This document shows positions 51,020-61,142 of a DNA stretch of 64,000 nt, piece by piece. This DNA comes from Prolixibacteraceae bacterium (GTDB lineage: Bacteria > Bacteroidota > Bacteroidia > Bacteroidales > Prolixibacteraceae): positions 1 through 64,000 of the forward strand of contig JAFLKN010000011.1 in the NCBI GenBank assembly GCA_019163175.1. The letters are read 5' to 3'. Every line of letters begins with the position of its first letter. Position 1 is the stretch's first letter. The position numbers were made by a program, and so were the translations under genes. The notes under the pieces are model-generated. The model did not search any database, had not been told where the DNA came from, and saw nothing but the letters and a program-made list of their open reading frames with translations.

Positions 51020-53152
51020 ATGAGTGAGAAGAAAATATACCAAATTCTGGAATTGTGTTTGTGGCTTTTAATTCCTTTTATGTTTGTGCTCGCAATTTTC
51101 GATCAACAAATGCAAGCCGGAGTATTTTTGCAGTGGACAGGGAAACTCCATCCTTTAGCTTTACACTTTCCTATCGTATTTGGTCTGTTAACTGGCATTT
51201 ACCTTTTGTTCTTCCCTCTGCGCAGATTACCCCTTGATACAGAGAAACTGCTGTTGGCTATTAATGCTTTATTTGCCTGTGGAGTGGCAATACTGGGGAT
51301 ATTACTTTCCAAACAAAACGCCTACGACGGCGAACTGGTTAATCTGCATAAATGGGGCGGAATTGCAGTGTCTGTAATAAGTTTTGCATTTCTTTTTGTC
51401 CTCAATTTGAGTGTCCGGTTCAAGAGAATACTGGCAGGTGCATTTGTGTTGGTGCTTATCGGATCAACCCACAAAGGCGCACAACTAACTCACGGCATCA
51501 ATGCTTTAAGTTTTCCTAAAACTGCGGCTTCTTCCACCGGAAAAGAACTTTCGGATACCACAGCAACTATTTATGAAGCGGGAATTGCACCAATTTTAGC
51601 ACAAAAGTGTGTCGGCTGTCATGGCGAGGATAAAATGAAAGGCGATTTGCAACTTCATACTCCGGAGAAAATTTTGCTGGGAGGTAAAAACGGAAATATA
51701 CTCAAGGGTAATTTAACTGCGGAAGCTGGTTTACTCCAACGAATTCATTTGCCAATAACCGATGAAAAGCATATGCCTCCGGATGGCAAATTACAACTTA
51801 CTTCCGAAGAAACAAGCATTTTAAGCAAGTGGATAAAGTCCGGTGCCAGCTTCGAAACGAGGCTGAATGCAATGGCCAAAGAAGATAGTTTGTTTTTACT
51901 GGTGAATAAACTCAGGTCTGCTTCTAGTCAAAAGCTTGTACAAAAAACTGATCTTCCTGACCTGGAAGAGTTCAATTCGAATTACTGCACAACCAATTAC
52001 CTGTACTTCGGATCTGACGAGGTGGAAGTAAATTTCTTTCAAGGTTCCTTTTACAAGCGCGAGAACTTAAAGAAACTGGAAAAAATAAAAGACAAAATTG
52101 TGAGCTTAAATATGCAGGGAATGCCTTTGGCCAAAGAAGATATGGATATTCTCATCCAGTTTAATAACCTGCAAAAAGTAAACCTGAACAGTACTGGTCT
52201 GAACATCAGCAACCTAGAATCGTTAAAATCATTACCAAAGCTTAAAGCAGTTTCAATCTGTGGAATTAAATTCGATGAAGCCGAATTGGACCGGTTTCTC
52301 GATCAAGCAACATTTTCATCATTAAATGTATGGTCTGATGGTGTGAGTGAAAAGCAACTTCAAAAGCTTATCTCAAAATATCCGTCCATAAAATTCAATG
52401 TTGGCGACAATATGGAGAACGTGACAATGAAAATGAGCAATCCAGTCATCGAGCAGGATTCATCGATAATATCTGCTCATTTGGATGTAAAAATAAAGCA
52501 TTTGCTAAAAGGGGTTGTCATCAGGTATACCGCAGATGGTAGCGATCCGGACAGCTTAAAAAGCACTGAATATACCAAACCGATACGACTTTCAGCAAAT
52601 ACAGTTTTGAAGGTAAAGGCTTTCAAATCCGGATGGATAAGCAGCGATGTTGTACAGCGCACATTTTATAAATCTGAAATTCATCCTGACACCATATACC
52701 TGGTAAAAACTCCTGATCAGAAATACCGCGGAAATGGAGCGAAGACCCTAATTGATTACGAATTGGGCGAGACAAATATGTCAAACGGGAAATGGTTGGG
52801 CTACCGTGCATCTGATATGGAATTTATCGTTGGCTTTAAACAGCCAAGGCTGCTCAATTCTGTTCATTTTAATGCACTTGTAGATATTGGTGCATATATT
52901 TTCCCCATAAATTCAATAACTGTTCAAGGCAGCAACGACGGCATACAATTTACACCGATTTCGAAAATCAAATTCCCGGAGGCAAATAAATCTGATCCCA
53001 AAAGAGTTAATACCTACAGTTGCGATTTTCCAAAACCGACTTCATTCAAATATTATAAGTTTATCGCTTCAAATCTTAAAAAATTACCATCATGGCATTC
53101 GGGAATAGGTGAACCTGCATGGATATTTGTCGACGAAATTTTCCTAAACTAA
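51020..53152 (+). CDS. Membrane cytochrome domain protein with C-terminal binding domains
   Basis: A 710-residue protein of many parts. Four membrane segments (about 10-160) with KLHPLALHFPIVFGLLTGIY begin it. A planctomycete-type cytochrome c domain follows (CVGCHGEDKMKGDLQLH, about residue 195), then leucine-rich-repeat-like strands (about 340-460), a chitobiase-like beta domain (IRYTADGSDPDSLKSTEYTK, about 495-560), and a C-terminal discoidin/F5-8C-like domain (about 600-705). The last two suggest carbohydrate binding at the cell surface. It is the last gene of the cytochrome group, separated by 4 bases from the previous one. Confidence 0.8.
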   Translation: MSEKKIYQILELCLWLLIPFMFVLAIFDQQMQAGVFLQWTGKLHPLALHFPIVFGLLTGIYLLFFPLRRLPLDTEKLLLAINALFACGVAILGILLSKQNAYDGELVNLHKWGGIAVSVISFAFLFVLNLSVRFKRILAGAFVLVLIGSTHKGAQLTHGINALSFPKTAASSTGKELSDTTATIYEAGIAPILAQKCVGCHGEDKMKGDLQLHTPEKILLGGKNGNILKGNLTAEAGLLQRIHLPITDEKHMPPDGKLQLTSEETSILSKWIKSGASFETRLNAMAKEDSLFLLVNKLRSASSQKLVQKTDLPDLEEFNSNYCTTNYLYFGSDEVEVNFFQGSFYKRENLKKLEKIKDKIVSLNMQGMPLAKEDMDILIQFNNLQKVNLNSTGLNISNLESLKSLPKLKAVSICGIKFDEAELDRFLDQATFSSLNVWSDGVSEKQLQKLISKYPSIKFNVGDNMENVTMKMSNPVIEQDSSIISAHLDVKIKHLLKGVVIRYTADGSDPDSLKSTEYTKPIRLSANTVLKVKAFKSGWISSDVVQRTFYKSEIHPDTIYLVKTPDQKYRGNGAKTLIDYELGETNMSNGKWLGYRASDMEFIVGFKQPRLLNSVHFNALVDIGAYIFPINSITVQGSNDGIQFTPISKIKFPEANKSDPKRVNTYSCDFPKPTSFKYYKFIASNLKKLPSWHSGIGEPAWIFVDEIFLN

Positions 53153-53271
53153 AACTCTGTTTTTTTCAAATTCCAGATTAAATGGTGCTTTTATCTACCT
53201 GAGAGTTTAGTCGGAATGAATTCCAAAACTTTCTATGCGATAGCTTGTTTCCCTTGAATAAACTAAGGAGA

Positions 53272-55299
53272 ATGTCGAAATATAAATATACAAACGAACT
53301 GATTCACGAAACATCGCCCTATTTGTTGCAGCACGCACACAATCCGGTAAATTGGCAGCCGTGGGGCGAAAATGCACTGAATCAGGCCCGGTCAGAAAAC
53401 AAGCTTTTACTCATCAGCATTGGCTATTCGGCCTGTCATTGGTGCCATGTCATGGAACACGAATCATTCGAAGATCAGGAGGTGGCGCAAATCATGAACG
53501 ATCATTTTGTTTGCATCAAAGTCGACCGCGAAGAACGGCCTGATATCGACCATATTTATATGACTGCAGTGCAGCTTTTAACCGGACGCGGAGGCTGGCC
53601 ACTCAACTGCATTGCGCTGCCCAATGGCCGGCCAATCTGGGGCGGAACCTATTTCCAGAAAGAAAATTGGACGCAGTCACTGGCAGCTGTTTCTAAATTT
53701 TATGCTGAAAATCCGATAGAAACACTGGAATACGCAGCAAAACTGCAAGAGGGAATTGAGCAAAACTCGTTGGTTCCTATTTCGGGAGAAGTGTCTGTAA
53801 TCGACCCGTTGCTCATTCCTTCACTTTTAAAAAAATGGCAGAGCTCCTTTGATGCAAAAAATGGAGGAACGAAAGGCGCTCCAAAGTTTATGCTGCCGAA
53901 TAACTGGCAATTTCTACTTCGTGCCGGACAGGAATTTCAGGATGAAAAAATAATTGAACAGGTAAAACTGAGTTTGCAAAAAATGGCTTTCGGCGGACTT
54001 TACGATCAAATTGGCGGTGGGTTTGCACGCTATTCGACCGACGAAATTTGGAAAGTTCCGCATTTCGAAAAAATGCTCTACGATAATGCTCAGCTTTTAC
54101 AACTTTATGCTGAAGCTTACCAAACTGATCCCAATCCATTGTATCAGCAGGTGGTTTCCGAAACTATTGAATTCCTGAAGCGGGAATTGCTATCGCCTGA
54201 AAATGGGTTTTATTCGGCTTTGGATGCCGATAGCGAAGGCGAAGAAGGAAAATTCTATGTCTGGACAAAAGCTGAATTAGCGCAGATTCTAGCTACAGAT
54301 TTTGCACTTTTCTGTGATTATTACAACGTCAATTCGCTGGGCTTTTGGGAACACAACCACTATATTTTGATGCGTACGGAAAGCAATCCTTCCTTTGCAG
54401 AAAGGCATCAGCTATCTGTTGACGAATTGGAGATTAAAACCCGAAGCTGGAAACAACTTTTACTGGAAGAGCGTGAAAAACGGGTTCGCCCCGGACTCGA
54501 CGATAAAATTCTGGCTTCGTGGAATGCCATGACCATTTCCGGATTAATCAGTTGCTACAAGGCTTTTGGCAATTCGGAATATCTGAAACTGGCCTTAGCA
54601 AATGCAAGCTTTCTGAAACAAAAAATGAGGTCAGAAGGCGGAAAAATGCTTCATTCCTACAAAAATAACCAGGCCAAAATCAACGGATTTCTGGAAGATT
54701 ATGCTTTTGCCATCGAAGCGTTCACCGCGATTTTTGAAGTTACCGGAGAAAAAGAATGGCTCAATTTGGCTCAACAATTAACCGAAACCACTTTTCTGGA
54801 TTTTTACGATGTAGAGAAATCTATTTTTTATTTCACCGCCAGTCAGCAAAAAGATCTGATCACACGAACCATCGAAATTCACGACAATGTGATTCCATCG
54901 TCGAACTCGGTGATGGCAAAAAATCTGTTTCGGCTCTCCTATCTGCTTGATCAACCTGAATACCTGAAAACGGCTCAAAAGATGTTCAATCGGATTATTG
55001 GCAATATAACCGATCATCCCTCCGGCTACAGCAACTGGTCGCAACTGATGCTGAACTTAACGGGCAATCATTTTGAGGTCGCTATTGTGGGAGAAAATGC
55101 CATCGATCTGCTAAAAGAACTTCAGAAAAATTATTTACCCCATGTGATTTTCTGCGCCGGAACAACTGAAAATGATTTGCCTTTGCTGCAAAACAGATTT
55201 GTTTCAGGGAAAACGCTGATCTACATTTGCCAGAACAGTAGCTGTCAGCTGCCGGCAAAAACAGTGGAGGAAGCACTGGCGCTAATCAAGACAAATTAA
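53272..55299 (+). CDS. YyaL/DUF255 thioredoxin-domain protein
   Basis: A 675-residue protein of the thioredoxin-like DUF255/YyaL family (human homologue SPATA20). The opening [20 protein letters not shown] and the motif [16 protein letters not shown] with its CxxC are distinctive; the rest is an alpha-alpha barrel resembling cellobiose epimerases and mannose isomerases (for example [22 protein letters not shown]-like repeats). Function is unsettled; it is often next to membrane thioredoxin systems. The ATG at 53272 gives the family start; the upstream TTG adds nine residues. It stands 119 bases after the cytochrome group. Confidence 0.92.
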   Translation: MSKYKYTNELIHETSPYLLQHAHNPVNWQPWGENALNQARSENKLLLISIGYSACHWCHVMEHESFEDQEVAQIMNDHFVCIKVDREERPDIDHIYMTAVQLLTGRGGWPLNCIALPNGRPIWGGTYFQKENWTQSLAAVSKFYAENPIETLEYAAKLQEGIEQNSLVPISGEVSVIDPLLIPSLLKKWQSSFDAKNGGTKGAPKFMLPNNWQFLLRAGQEFQDEKIIEQVKLSLQKMAFGGLYDQIGGGFARYSTDEIWKVPHFEKMLYDNAQLLQLYAEAYQTDPNPLYQQVVSETIEFLKRELLSPENGFYSALDADSEGEEGKFYVWTKAELAQILATDFALFCDYYNVNSLGFWEHNHYILMRTESNPSFAERHQLSVDELEIKTRSWKQLLLEEREKRVRPGLDDKILASWNAMTISGLISCYKAFGNSEYLKLALANASFLKQKMRSEGGKMLHSYKNNQAKINGFLEDYAFAIEAFTAIFEVTGEKEWLNLAQQLTETTFLDFYDVEKSIFYFTASQQKDLITRTIEIHDNVIPSSNSVMAKNLFRLSYLLDQPEYLKTAQKMFNRIIGNITDHPSGYSNWSQLMLNLTGNHFEVAIVGENAIDLLKELQKNYLPHVIFCAGTTENDLPLLQNRFVSGKTLIYICQNSSCQLPAKTVEEALALIKTN

Positions 55300-55317
55300 T
55301 AATCCGATACAATTTTG

Positions 55318-55345
55318 GTAGAGACGAACGGCCGTACGTCTCTAC
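55318..55345. repeat. Palindromic repeat GTAGAGACG...CGTCTCTAC
   Basis: GTAGAGACG (55318-55326) and CGTCTCTAC (55337-55345) are inverted repeats around a CGGCCG core (55329-55334). This resembles a family of interspersed palindromes found in cyanobacteria and other phyla. It lies between the YyaL-like and DHFR-like genes and may stop transcription. Confidence 0.75.
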
Positions 55346-55371
55346 ATTTATAAATATACCATTTAAAACCT

Positions 55372-55911
55372 ATGCCAAACGAACGAAAAATTATCCTTTA
55401 CATCGCCATGAGCCTCGACGGTTTTATTGCCAAACACGATGACGACATTAGCTTTTTAGCACAAGTTGAACAGGAAGGCGAAGATTACGGCTATTCGGCC
55501 TTTACCCAAACAGTGGATACCGTTATTTTGGGGCGAAAGACCTACGACAAAGTTCTTTCAATGGGCCTCAAAGAACCATATGGCGACCGACAGGTATTTG
55601 TATTAACACGAAACCCGCATCACAAAATAGATAAAATCACTTTTTATTCCGGAAGCCTGTCTGATTTGGTTTCTTCTCTAAAAAGTGAGACAGGCAAACA
55701 CATATTCTGTGACGGAGGCGCCGAAACGGTCCATCAATTTCTACAAAATGATTTATTCGACGAATTAATTATTTCTATCATTCCCATTCTTCTGGGCGAT
55801 GGAATCCGATTATTTGGGCAATGCTTTCCGGAGCAGAAACTTCGATTGGTCGAATCCAAATCGTTTGAAAAAGGACTGGTGCAACTACACTATATTCGGA
55901 TCAGAGATTGA
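55372..55911 (+). CDS. Dihydrofolate-reductase family (RibD-C-like) protein
   Basis: A 179-residue protein with the DHFR/RibD C-terminal fold: RKIILYIAMSLDGFIAKHDD, VDTVILGRKTYDKVL, GKHIFCDGGAETVHQFL and ELIISIIPILLGDGIRLFGQ. Such proteins often reduce a pteridine or flavin precursor, or have lost activity. A cytoplasmic protein with no signal. It is followed by an exported peptidase gene. Confidence 0.9.
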   Translation: MPNERKIILYIAMSLDGFIAKHDDDISFLAQVEQEGEDYGYSAFTQTVDTVILGRKTYDKVLSMGLKEPYGDRQVFVLTRNPHHKIDKITFYSGSLSDLVSSLKSETGKHIFCDGGAETVHQFLQNDLFDELIISIIPILLGDGIRLFGQCFPEQKLRLVESKSFEKGLVQLHYIRIRD

Positions 55912-55965
55912 TAAATACCAAAGCAATCCGTATTTTGCAGTCGAAACCAATTTGACTGCGAAATC

Positions 55966-57261
55966 ATGAAACGATTTTTCTTTTTTATTTTCTGTGCCAT
56001 TGCTTTAACTGGCTATTCACAACCCGACAAACAACAACTCGAACGCGAATTGTTCAACCTGCCTAATGTTTCGTTTAACAATGTCAGCAAACCCGGAGAT
56101 GCGTTCCTGACTTATGATTTAATGGTGAAACAACCCATCGATCACCAACATCCGGAGAAAGGATATTTTAGTCAGTGGGTACAATTGAAGCATCGCGGGT
56201 TCAACAATCCAACCGTCATCGAAACGCATGGTTACCAAATGGGACGCGGAGGAAATGAGGTTGAGCAGATATTATCGGCCAACAACATCGGCGTAGAGTA
56301 CCGCTTTTTTGGCAAATCAATCCCCGATTCGTTGCAATGGGAGTACCTGACCATAGAACAGGCAGTTGCCGACCTACATGCCGTAAATCAGCTTTTCAAA
56401 CAGCTTTACAAAGGCAAATGGTTCAGTACCGGCATTAGCAAAGGTGGACAGACCACACTTTACTACAAATATTTTTATCCTGAAGATGTTGATGTGGCTA
56501 TTCCTTATGTGGCTCCGATTGATAATGCGCTAGAAGATACGCGGATTTATATCTTCCTCGATACGATTGGCAAGCCGGAATGCCGGAAGAAAATCTATGA
56601 CTTTCAGGAATTTTTGCTAAAAAATGAAGATAAAGTCCTCGAAAAACTGAGTTGGTACGCTAAAGGAGCACGGTTAAAATTTAACTATACCGGCAACATT
56701 GGCAAATCGTTTGAATTGGCGGTACTCGAATATTCCTTCTCATTTTGGCAATGGGGACGTTCGTGCGACAGCATTCCCACCAACAAAAAGCTCGACGATT
56801 ACATCAACGAACTCATTAAAACATCCGACATCTCGTTCTTCTCTGACCGGGATATTGCCCAATTTGCATCACATTATTACCAGGCCACACAAACCGGGTA
56901 TTACGGATACAACATTGCGCCATTTAAAAAGTACATCAAGCATTTTGATTCCAATCCGTCGGCAATTTTTCCACCAAAAAAGGCCAAACCCAATTCGTTT
57001 TCACCTGAATTGTACCAGAACTTCCAACGGTGGCTCGACGAAAAAGGTAACAATATTCTCTACATCTACGGTGGAATTGATACCTGGTCAGCCCCACGGG
57101 TTTTGGTTACCGATCGGGTAAACTCCAAATCATTCCTGATTCCGGGAGCAAATCACGGAACTGCCCGAATCAAAAATCTTCCTGAATCCATGAAGAATGA
57201 ATTTGTAAGCAGGATTAAAAACTGGACTGGACTCGATTGTAAAATGGATATTCTGAAATAA
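55966..57261 (+). CDS. Secreted S37/PS-10-like serine peptidase
   Basis: A 431-residue exported alpha/beta hydrolase. A signal peptide covers residues 1-18 (ending TGYSQ). The nucleophile elbow is TGISKGGQTTLYY, the catalytic Asp is probably in GGIDTWSAP, and the His in GANHGTAR near the end. This pattern fits the S37 tripeptidyl aminopeptidase-like family. It would shorten peptides in the periplasm and complement the tricorn and M28 proteins. A bidirectional terminator follows. Confidence 0.83.
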   Translation: MKRFFFFIFCAIALTGYSQPDKQQLERELFNLPNVSFNNVSKPGDAFLTYDLMVKQPIDHQHPEKGYFSQWVQLKHRGFNNPTVIETHGYQMGRGGNEVEQILSANNIGVEYRFFGKSIPDSLQWEYLTIEQAVADLHAVNQLFKQLYKGKWFSTGISKGGQTTLYYKYFYPEDVDVAIPYVAPIDNALEDTRIYIFLDTIGKPECRKKIYDFQEFLLKNEDKVLEKLSWYAKGARLKFNYTGNIGKSFELAVLEYSFSFWQWGRSCDSIPTNKKLDDYINELIKTSDISFFSDRDIAQFASHYYQATQTGYYGYNIAPFKKYIKHFDSNPSAIFPPKKAKPNSFSPELYQNFQRWLDEKGNNILYIYGGIDTWSAPRVLVTDRVNSKSFLIPGANHGTARIKNLPESMKNEFVSRIKNWTGLDCKMDILK

Positions 57262-57270
57262 ATAATCTAT

Positions 57271-57320
57271 TCAATAAAAAATCCCGAAACCTTTATCAGA
57301 TTTCGGGATTTTTTATTGAA
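57271..57320. terminator. Bidirectional terminator
   Basis: TCAATAAAAAATCCCGAAA (57271-57289) pairs with TTTCGGGATTTTTTATTGA (57301-57319) across an 11-base loop, with T-runs on both strands. It ends the S37-like gene and the alternative complex III operon, which converge here. Confidence 0.9.
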
Positions 57321-57332
57321 GTTTAAAAGCAA

Positions 57333-58511
57333 TTAGAATTGATGATAAACACTTTCTTCCAGATAAGGATGGTTTTTAGGGACCAAACTGGCTTTCGATA
57401 AAGTGTTTGTTACGACTAAAGCAAACAAACCCAGGAATCCAAGGTAAGTCCCCACTTCCAGAATACCGAATTTAGCTTCATGAACTACGGCAGGCCAGAT
57501 ATAATAATACAGTTCGGTGTATTGTCCAATCATCAGCAAAATAATTACGGGAACCATAAATAGTTTACTCCGTGAAGTCATTCGCGGCATCAGGAAAAGA
57601 AATGGAATAAACCAGTTCAGGATAATATTGGCATAAAACAGTACACCAAATGCCCCGTGTGAGCGGCTCACGTAATAAATAGTTTCTTCTGGAAGATTGC
57701 CGTACCAGATAATCATGAATTCAGCAAAATTGAAATATCCCCAAACGATTGAAAGCATAAAAATGTATCTTGAAAAATCGTGCAGGTGACTTCTGTTCAG
57801 CATTTTGTAATGACCGATTTTATGCAGAATAATTACGATCAAGGTGATTATAGTTGCACCATGCAAAAAAGCTGCGATAAAACTTTTTGCAGCGAAAAGT
57901 CCGCTAAACCAATGTGGGTCAAGCGACATAATCATATCGATAGCAAACAAAGTAAAACTAATGGCAATGATAAAAATGAAAACTTTGGAATATTTTTCTG
58001 AATCATAGAAATGCTGCATACCACCCTCGGCATCTTCTTTCAACGATATTTTTCGCAACAGGCGAACCATTACAATCCATAATCCAAAGAACAGAATTAC
58101 CCGCAAAAAGAAAAACGGAATATTCAGGTAAGGTGCTTTGTGAGCAAGCAATACATCAGTTTCGGTAATTCCTTCGTGCGACCAATGAAAAATGGTATGC
58201 ATTCCAAAATACATCAGCAAAAAGAAAACGGCAGCAACCGGAATATAAGATGCCATTGCTTCCGGGACTCGCTTAAATGCTGATGACCAACCAGCCTGAG
58301 CGATGTATTGTATAGCGCCAAAAAAGGCTGCTCCAATAGCGATTGAAACAAAATAATAATTGTTCAGCAGGTAATTAGCCCAAGCCCGGTGTGGGTCGAG
58401 TATGAATCCCGCCACCATCGAAATCAACCCGATTCCGATGAGTCCGTACAACAGGTTTTTAAATTTCTGAGGAACAATCAGTTTATCTTCCATTGTATTC
58501 ATATCTTTCAT
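57333..58511 (-). CDS. actF: Alternative complex III subunit ActF
   Basis: A 392-residue membrane protein with about ten segments, similar to ActC but without heme or iron-sulfur motifs. It is the sixth and last subunit in the actA-F order of alternative complex III, a quinol:cytochrome c oxidoreductase. Features include GAAFFGAIQYIAQAGWSSAF and LFYANIILNWFIPFLFLMPR. It is thought to bind quinone and help proton movement, and acts in the inner membrane. Separated from actE by 111 bases that hold a repeat (58527-58555). A terminator lies directly downstream. Confidence 0.9.
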   Translation of the reverse strand: MKDMNTMEDKLIVPQKFKNLLYGLIGIGLISMVAGFILDPHRAWANYLLNNYYFVSIAIGAAFFGAIQYIAQAGWSSAFKRVPEAMASYIPVAAVFFLLMYFGMHTIFHWSHEGITETDVLLAHKAPYLNIPFFFLRVILFFGLWIVMVRLLRKISLKEDAEGGMQHFYDSEKYSKVFIFIIAISFTLFAIDMIMSLDPHWFSGLFAAKSFIAAFLHGATIITLIVIILHKIGHYKMLNRSHLHDFSRYIFMLSIVWGYFNFAEFMIIWYGNLPEETIYYVSRSHGAFGVLFYANIILNWFIPFLFLMPRMTSRSKLFMVPVIILLMIGQYTELYYYIWPAVVHEAKFGILEVGTYLGFLGLFALVVTNTLSKASLVPKNHPYLEESVYHQF

Positions 58512-58526
58512 TTTTTCAATTCATGT

Positions 58527-58555
58527 CCGTCAGTTAAAGGAGACGGCAAAGGATA
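58527..58555. repeat. CCGTCAGTT repeat between actE and actF
   Basis: A 29-base copy of the left part of the composite element at 19712-19740 (24 of 29 bases equal). It starts CCGTCAGTTAAA and ends CAAAGGATA. The stem is imperfect here. It is followed by aacttggaacttgaaacctg-type repeats common in Bacteroidota. Confidence 0.6.
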
Positions 58556-58622
58556 ACTCTCTAAATAACTATTGCTATTTCTCGTTCAACTTGGAACTTG
58601 AAACCTGAAACTTGGAACTCTT

Positions 58623-59189
58623 CTATTGCTTGTGCAGCAAATTCTTTACATACATGGCTACTTTCCAGCGATCATCAGGACGTACCTGAGAACCATGCTG
58701 TGGCATCACGCCAAAACCAACTGTAACCACATGAAAAATTTCACCTTCAGGATTATTCCTGATTTTAGCAGATAATAAGTTGGCCGGAGGAAATGGGTAT
58801 TTCTTGCTTGTAAAAAGAAATCCTTTTCCATCACCCTTTTCGCCGTGGCAACTCATACAATAAATAGAAAAAACCTGATTCCCACGAGCAATATTCTCAG
58901 CCGTAGGTTTAAATGGGTTGACCAGTTCTTTTCCTGCCAACACACGATCTGTATCATTTTTCTCATACAAATATGGCAGATAATCAATTGGTATAGTTCC
59001 CTCAACCGGATTACGCATGGTTTTACCATCGGCAAAATTCGGATTGGGTGTATAAGTCTCGTAAGCGGCAGAATGCGCCATATCATCGAAATATTGCCAT
59101 CCCGTTGAATTCCGGTCGCGATCGCATGACCCAAAACCCAGGAGTAATGCAATAACAGCGAGATTCTTTATCGTATTTTTAATGTTCAT
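58623..59189 (-). CDS. actE: Alternative complex III cytochrome c subunit ActE
   Basis: A 188-residue lipoprotein cytochrome. The lipobox is LLGFGSC near residue 22; the heme motif is CMSCHGEKGDG near 113; the distal Met is probably in FGVMPQHGSQVR. It is the monoheme subunit that passes electrons from the complex to soluble cytochrome c or directly to an oxidase. It starts 19 bases after actD. Confidence 0.92.
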   Translation of the reverse strand: MNIKNTIKNLAVIALLLGFGSCDRDRNSTGWQYFDDMAHSAAYETYTPNPNFADGKTMRNPVEGTIPIDYLPYLYEKNDTDRVLAGKELVNPFKPTAENIARGNQVFSIYCMSCHGEKGDGKGFLFTSKKYPFPPANLLSAKIRNNPEGEIFHVVTVGFGVMPQHGSQVRPDDRWKVAMYVKNLLHKQ

Positions 59190-59208
59190 TCGATAAAATT
59201 TATTTCAG

Positions 59209-59733
59209 TTAGTTGGATTCTTTTTCATATACTTCAGATGCACCGTTTGCCTGGAATAACTTAGTCACCTCCGGTTTGTCAATTCCCATTTTATCCTGAT
59301 CAAGTAAAATAATGAACTTATCATCAGTGGCCCTAATATCAATGATTTCCTCTTTTTTCCCAGGAAAAATCTTTGCCCTTGCTGAAAAAGTAAAAAGCGT
59401 TAAAATGGTAATTGTTAGAATAGTGGCTACAATAGTTACTACGATAAATGATGGAAATGTATTGAAAGGTTTACCACCAAAATGCAATGGCCAGTCAACT
59501 ACTGCAGCATAATACATTCCACCGATAAGCATTACTACAGCAAAAAGTCCGTAAAAAAAGGCTGCGGTCGTAATGTTGGTTTTATTCTTCATTCCATGCA
59601 AAATCTCATGGATTGGATAGGGCGTATAAACTTCTTCAATGACAACACCCTTATCAAGAGCCTTTTGAAACGCATCTTTTAATGTATGTTCATCGTCGAA
59701 AACACCGACTAAATATTTTCTATTCGTAATCAT
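59209..59733 (-). CDS. actD: Alternative complex III subunit ActD (DUF3341)
   Basis: A 174-residue protein with two membrane segments (about 57-80 and 95-120) and cytoplasmic N- and C-terminal parts. The start KYLVGVFDDEHTLKDAFQKA and the motif VYTPYPIHEILHGM are those of the DUF3341/ActD family. It is a scaffold of the complex without cofactors. Its start overlaps the end of actC by 14 bases, so translation is coupled. Confidence 0.92.
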   Translation of the reverse strand: MITNRKYLVGVFDDEHTLKDAFQKALDKGVVIEEVYTPYPIHEILHGMKNKTNITTAAFFYGLFAVVMLIGGMYYAAVVDWPLHFGGKPFNTFPSFIVVTIVATILTITILTLFTFSARAKIFPGKKEEIIDIRATDDKFIILLDQDKMGIDKPEVTKLFQANGASEVYEKESN

Positions 59734-61114
59734 GGTGGTGTCCGGGTTTAAGGTGATCAGTTTGCTGAGTATTGTATTTCGAAATCATCTTCACTTCGCT
59801 GATTGCAATCTGTGGAATATAGCGGAAGAACAACAATACTCCGGCAGAGAACATTCCAAGTGTACCAATAAAGAAACCGATTTCAATAAATGTTGGATGA
59901 TATTCGGCCCAGCTAGCTGGCAGGTAATTCTTCGAAAGGGAAGTGACAACAATATTGAAACGTTCGAACCACATCCCCAGATTGATAAATAACGAGATCA
60001 CAAAAACCACCCAAAGGTTGCGGCGCACTTTTCGTGACCAGAACAACTGTGGTAAAAGTGCATTGAAAATGAACATTCCCCAGAACTGTATAGCGTATTC
60101 GCCGGTAATCCTATTTTTGAAGAAGGTGTACATTTCATATTCTGAACCTGAATACCAGGCAATAAATATTTCAGTAATGTAGGCGGTTCCCATGATCAGG
60201 GAGATAAAAACCAGAATACGACAAACGGCATCGACATGGTTTTCAGTAATAAAATCGCCCATTTTATAAAGCTTTTTCATCAACGTAACCAAAGTCAAAA
60301 CCATTGCAAATCCAGAGAAAATAGCTCCAACCACAAAGTACGGTGGGAACAAAGTCGTATGCCATCCAGGCTCAATTGAAACTGCAAAGTCAGTTGATAC
60401 AATAGAGTGTACAGAAACTACCAACACGGCAGCAATTCCGCCTAAAACAAAAGCTAAACCTTCGTAACGCAACCATTCACGAGACGAACCTACCCAACCG
60501 AAGGCAAAGAAACCGTAAATCGCCTTTTTAATCTTCGATTTGGTGGTATCGCGAATCGTAGCAAAATCAGGAACCATTCCGAAGTACCAGAAGCTGGCCG
60601 AAATGAGCAAATATGCTGAAATTGCCATAAAATCCCAGAACAGTGGTGAGTTAAAGTTCACCCACAATGGACCTCGTGTATTTGGATATGGAAAAATGTA
60701 GAAAAATAACCAGGGGCGTCCCATGTGCATCAGCGGGAAAAGTGCCGCACAGAAAACAGCTACTACGGTCATTGCTTCAGCAGCACGGTTAATTGCTGTT
60801 CTCCATTTCTGACGTAAAATCAAAAGAAAGATAGAAAAAGCAGTTCCGGCATGACCGATACCGATCCACCACACAAAATTTATGATTTCCCATCCCCAGG
60901 CCACAGTACTGTTAACTCCCCAGGTTCCGATTCCCTGCGTAAGAGTAATATAAATGCTTTTAACACCCAGTGCAAGCATTACCAAACTAATTCCCATAGC
61001 AATGTACCACCATTTGGGCACCTTAGCATCAATGGGCGCAAGAATCTCCTGCGAAATCTGACTGAGTGATTTTTCTCCGTCAATTAATTTTCCTCGTACG
61101 TCCGTTTTGTACAT
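59720..61114 (-). CDS. actC: Alternative complex III quinol-binding subunit ActC (NrfD-like)
   Basis: A 464-residue membrane protein of the NrfD/PsrC family with about ten segments (INFVWWIGIGHAGTAFSIFL and GRPWLFFYIFPYPNTRGPLW are typical). It is the main quinol site of alternative complex III and is the paralogue of ActF. It follows actB by 28 bases and overlaps actD by 14 bases. Confidence 0.93.
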   Translation of the reverse strand: MYKTDVRGKLIDGEKSLSQISQEILAPIDAKVPKWWYIAMGISLVMLALGVKSIYITLTQGIGTWGVNSTVAWGWEIINFVWWIGIGHAGTAFSIFLLILRQKWRTAINRAAEAMTVVAVFCAALFPLMHMGRPWLFFYIFPYPNTRGPLWVNFNSPLFWDFMAISAYLLISASFWYFGMVPDFATIRDTTKSKIKKAIYGFFAFGWVGSSREWLRYEGLAFVLGGIAAVLVVSVHSIVSTDFAVSIEPGWHTTLFPPYFVVGAIFSGFAMVLTLVTLMKKLYKMGDFITENHVDAVCRILVFISLIMGTAYITEIFIAWYSGSEYEMYTFFKNRITGEYAIQFWGMFIFNALLPQLFWSRKVRRNLWVVFVISLFINLGMWFERFNIVVTSLSKNYLPASWAEYHPTFIEIGFFIGTLGMFSAGVLLFFRYIPQIAISEVKMISKYNTQQTDHLKPGHHHDYE

Positions 61115-61142
61115 AGTCCGATCTATTTTCTTTTATTATTGA

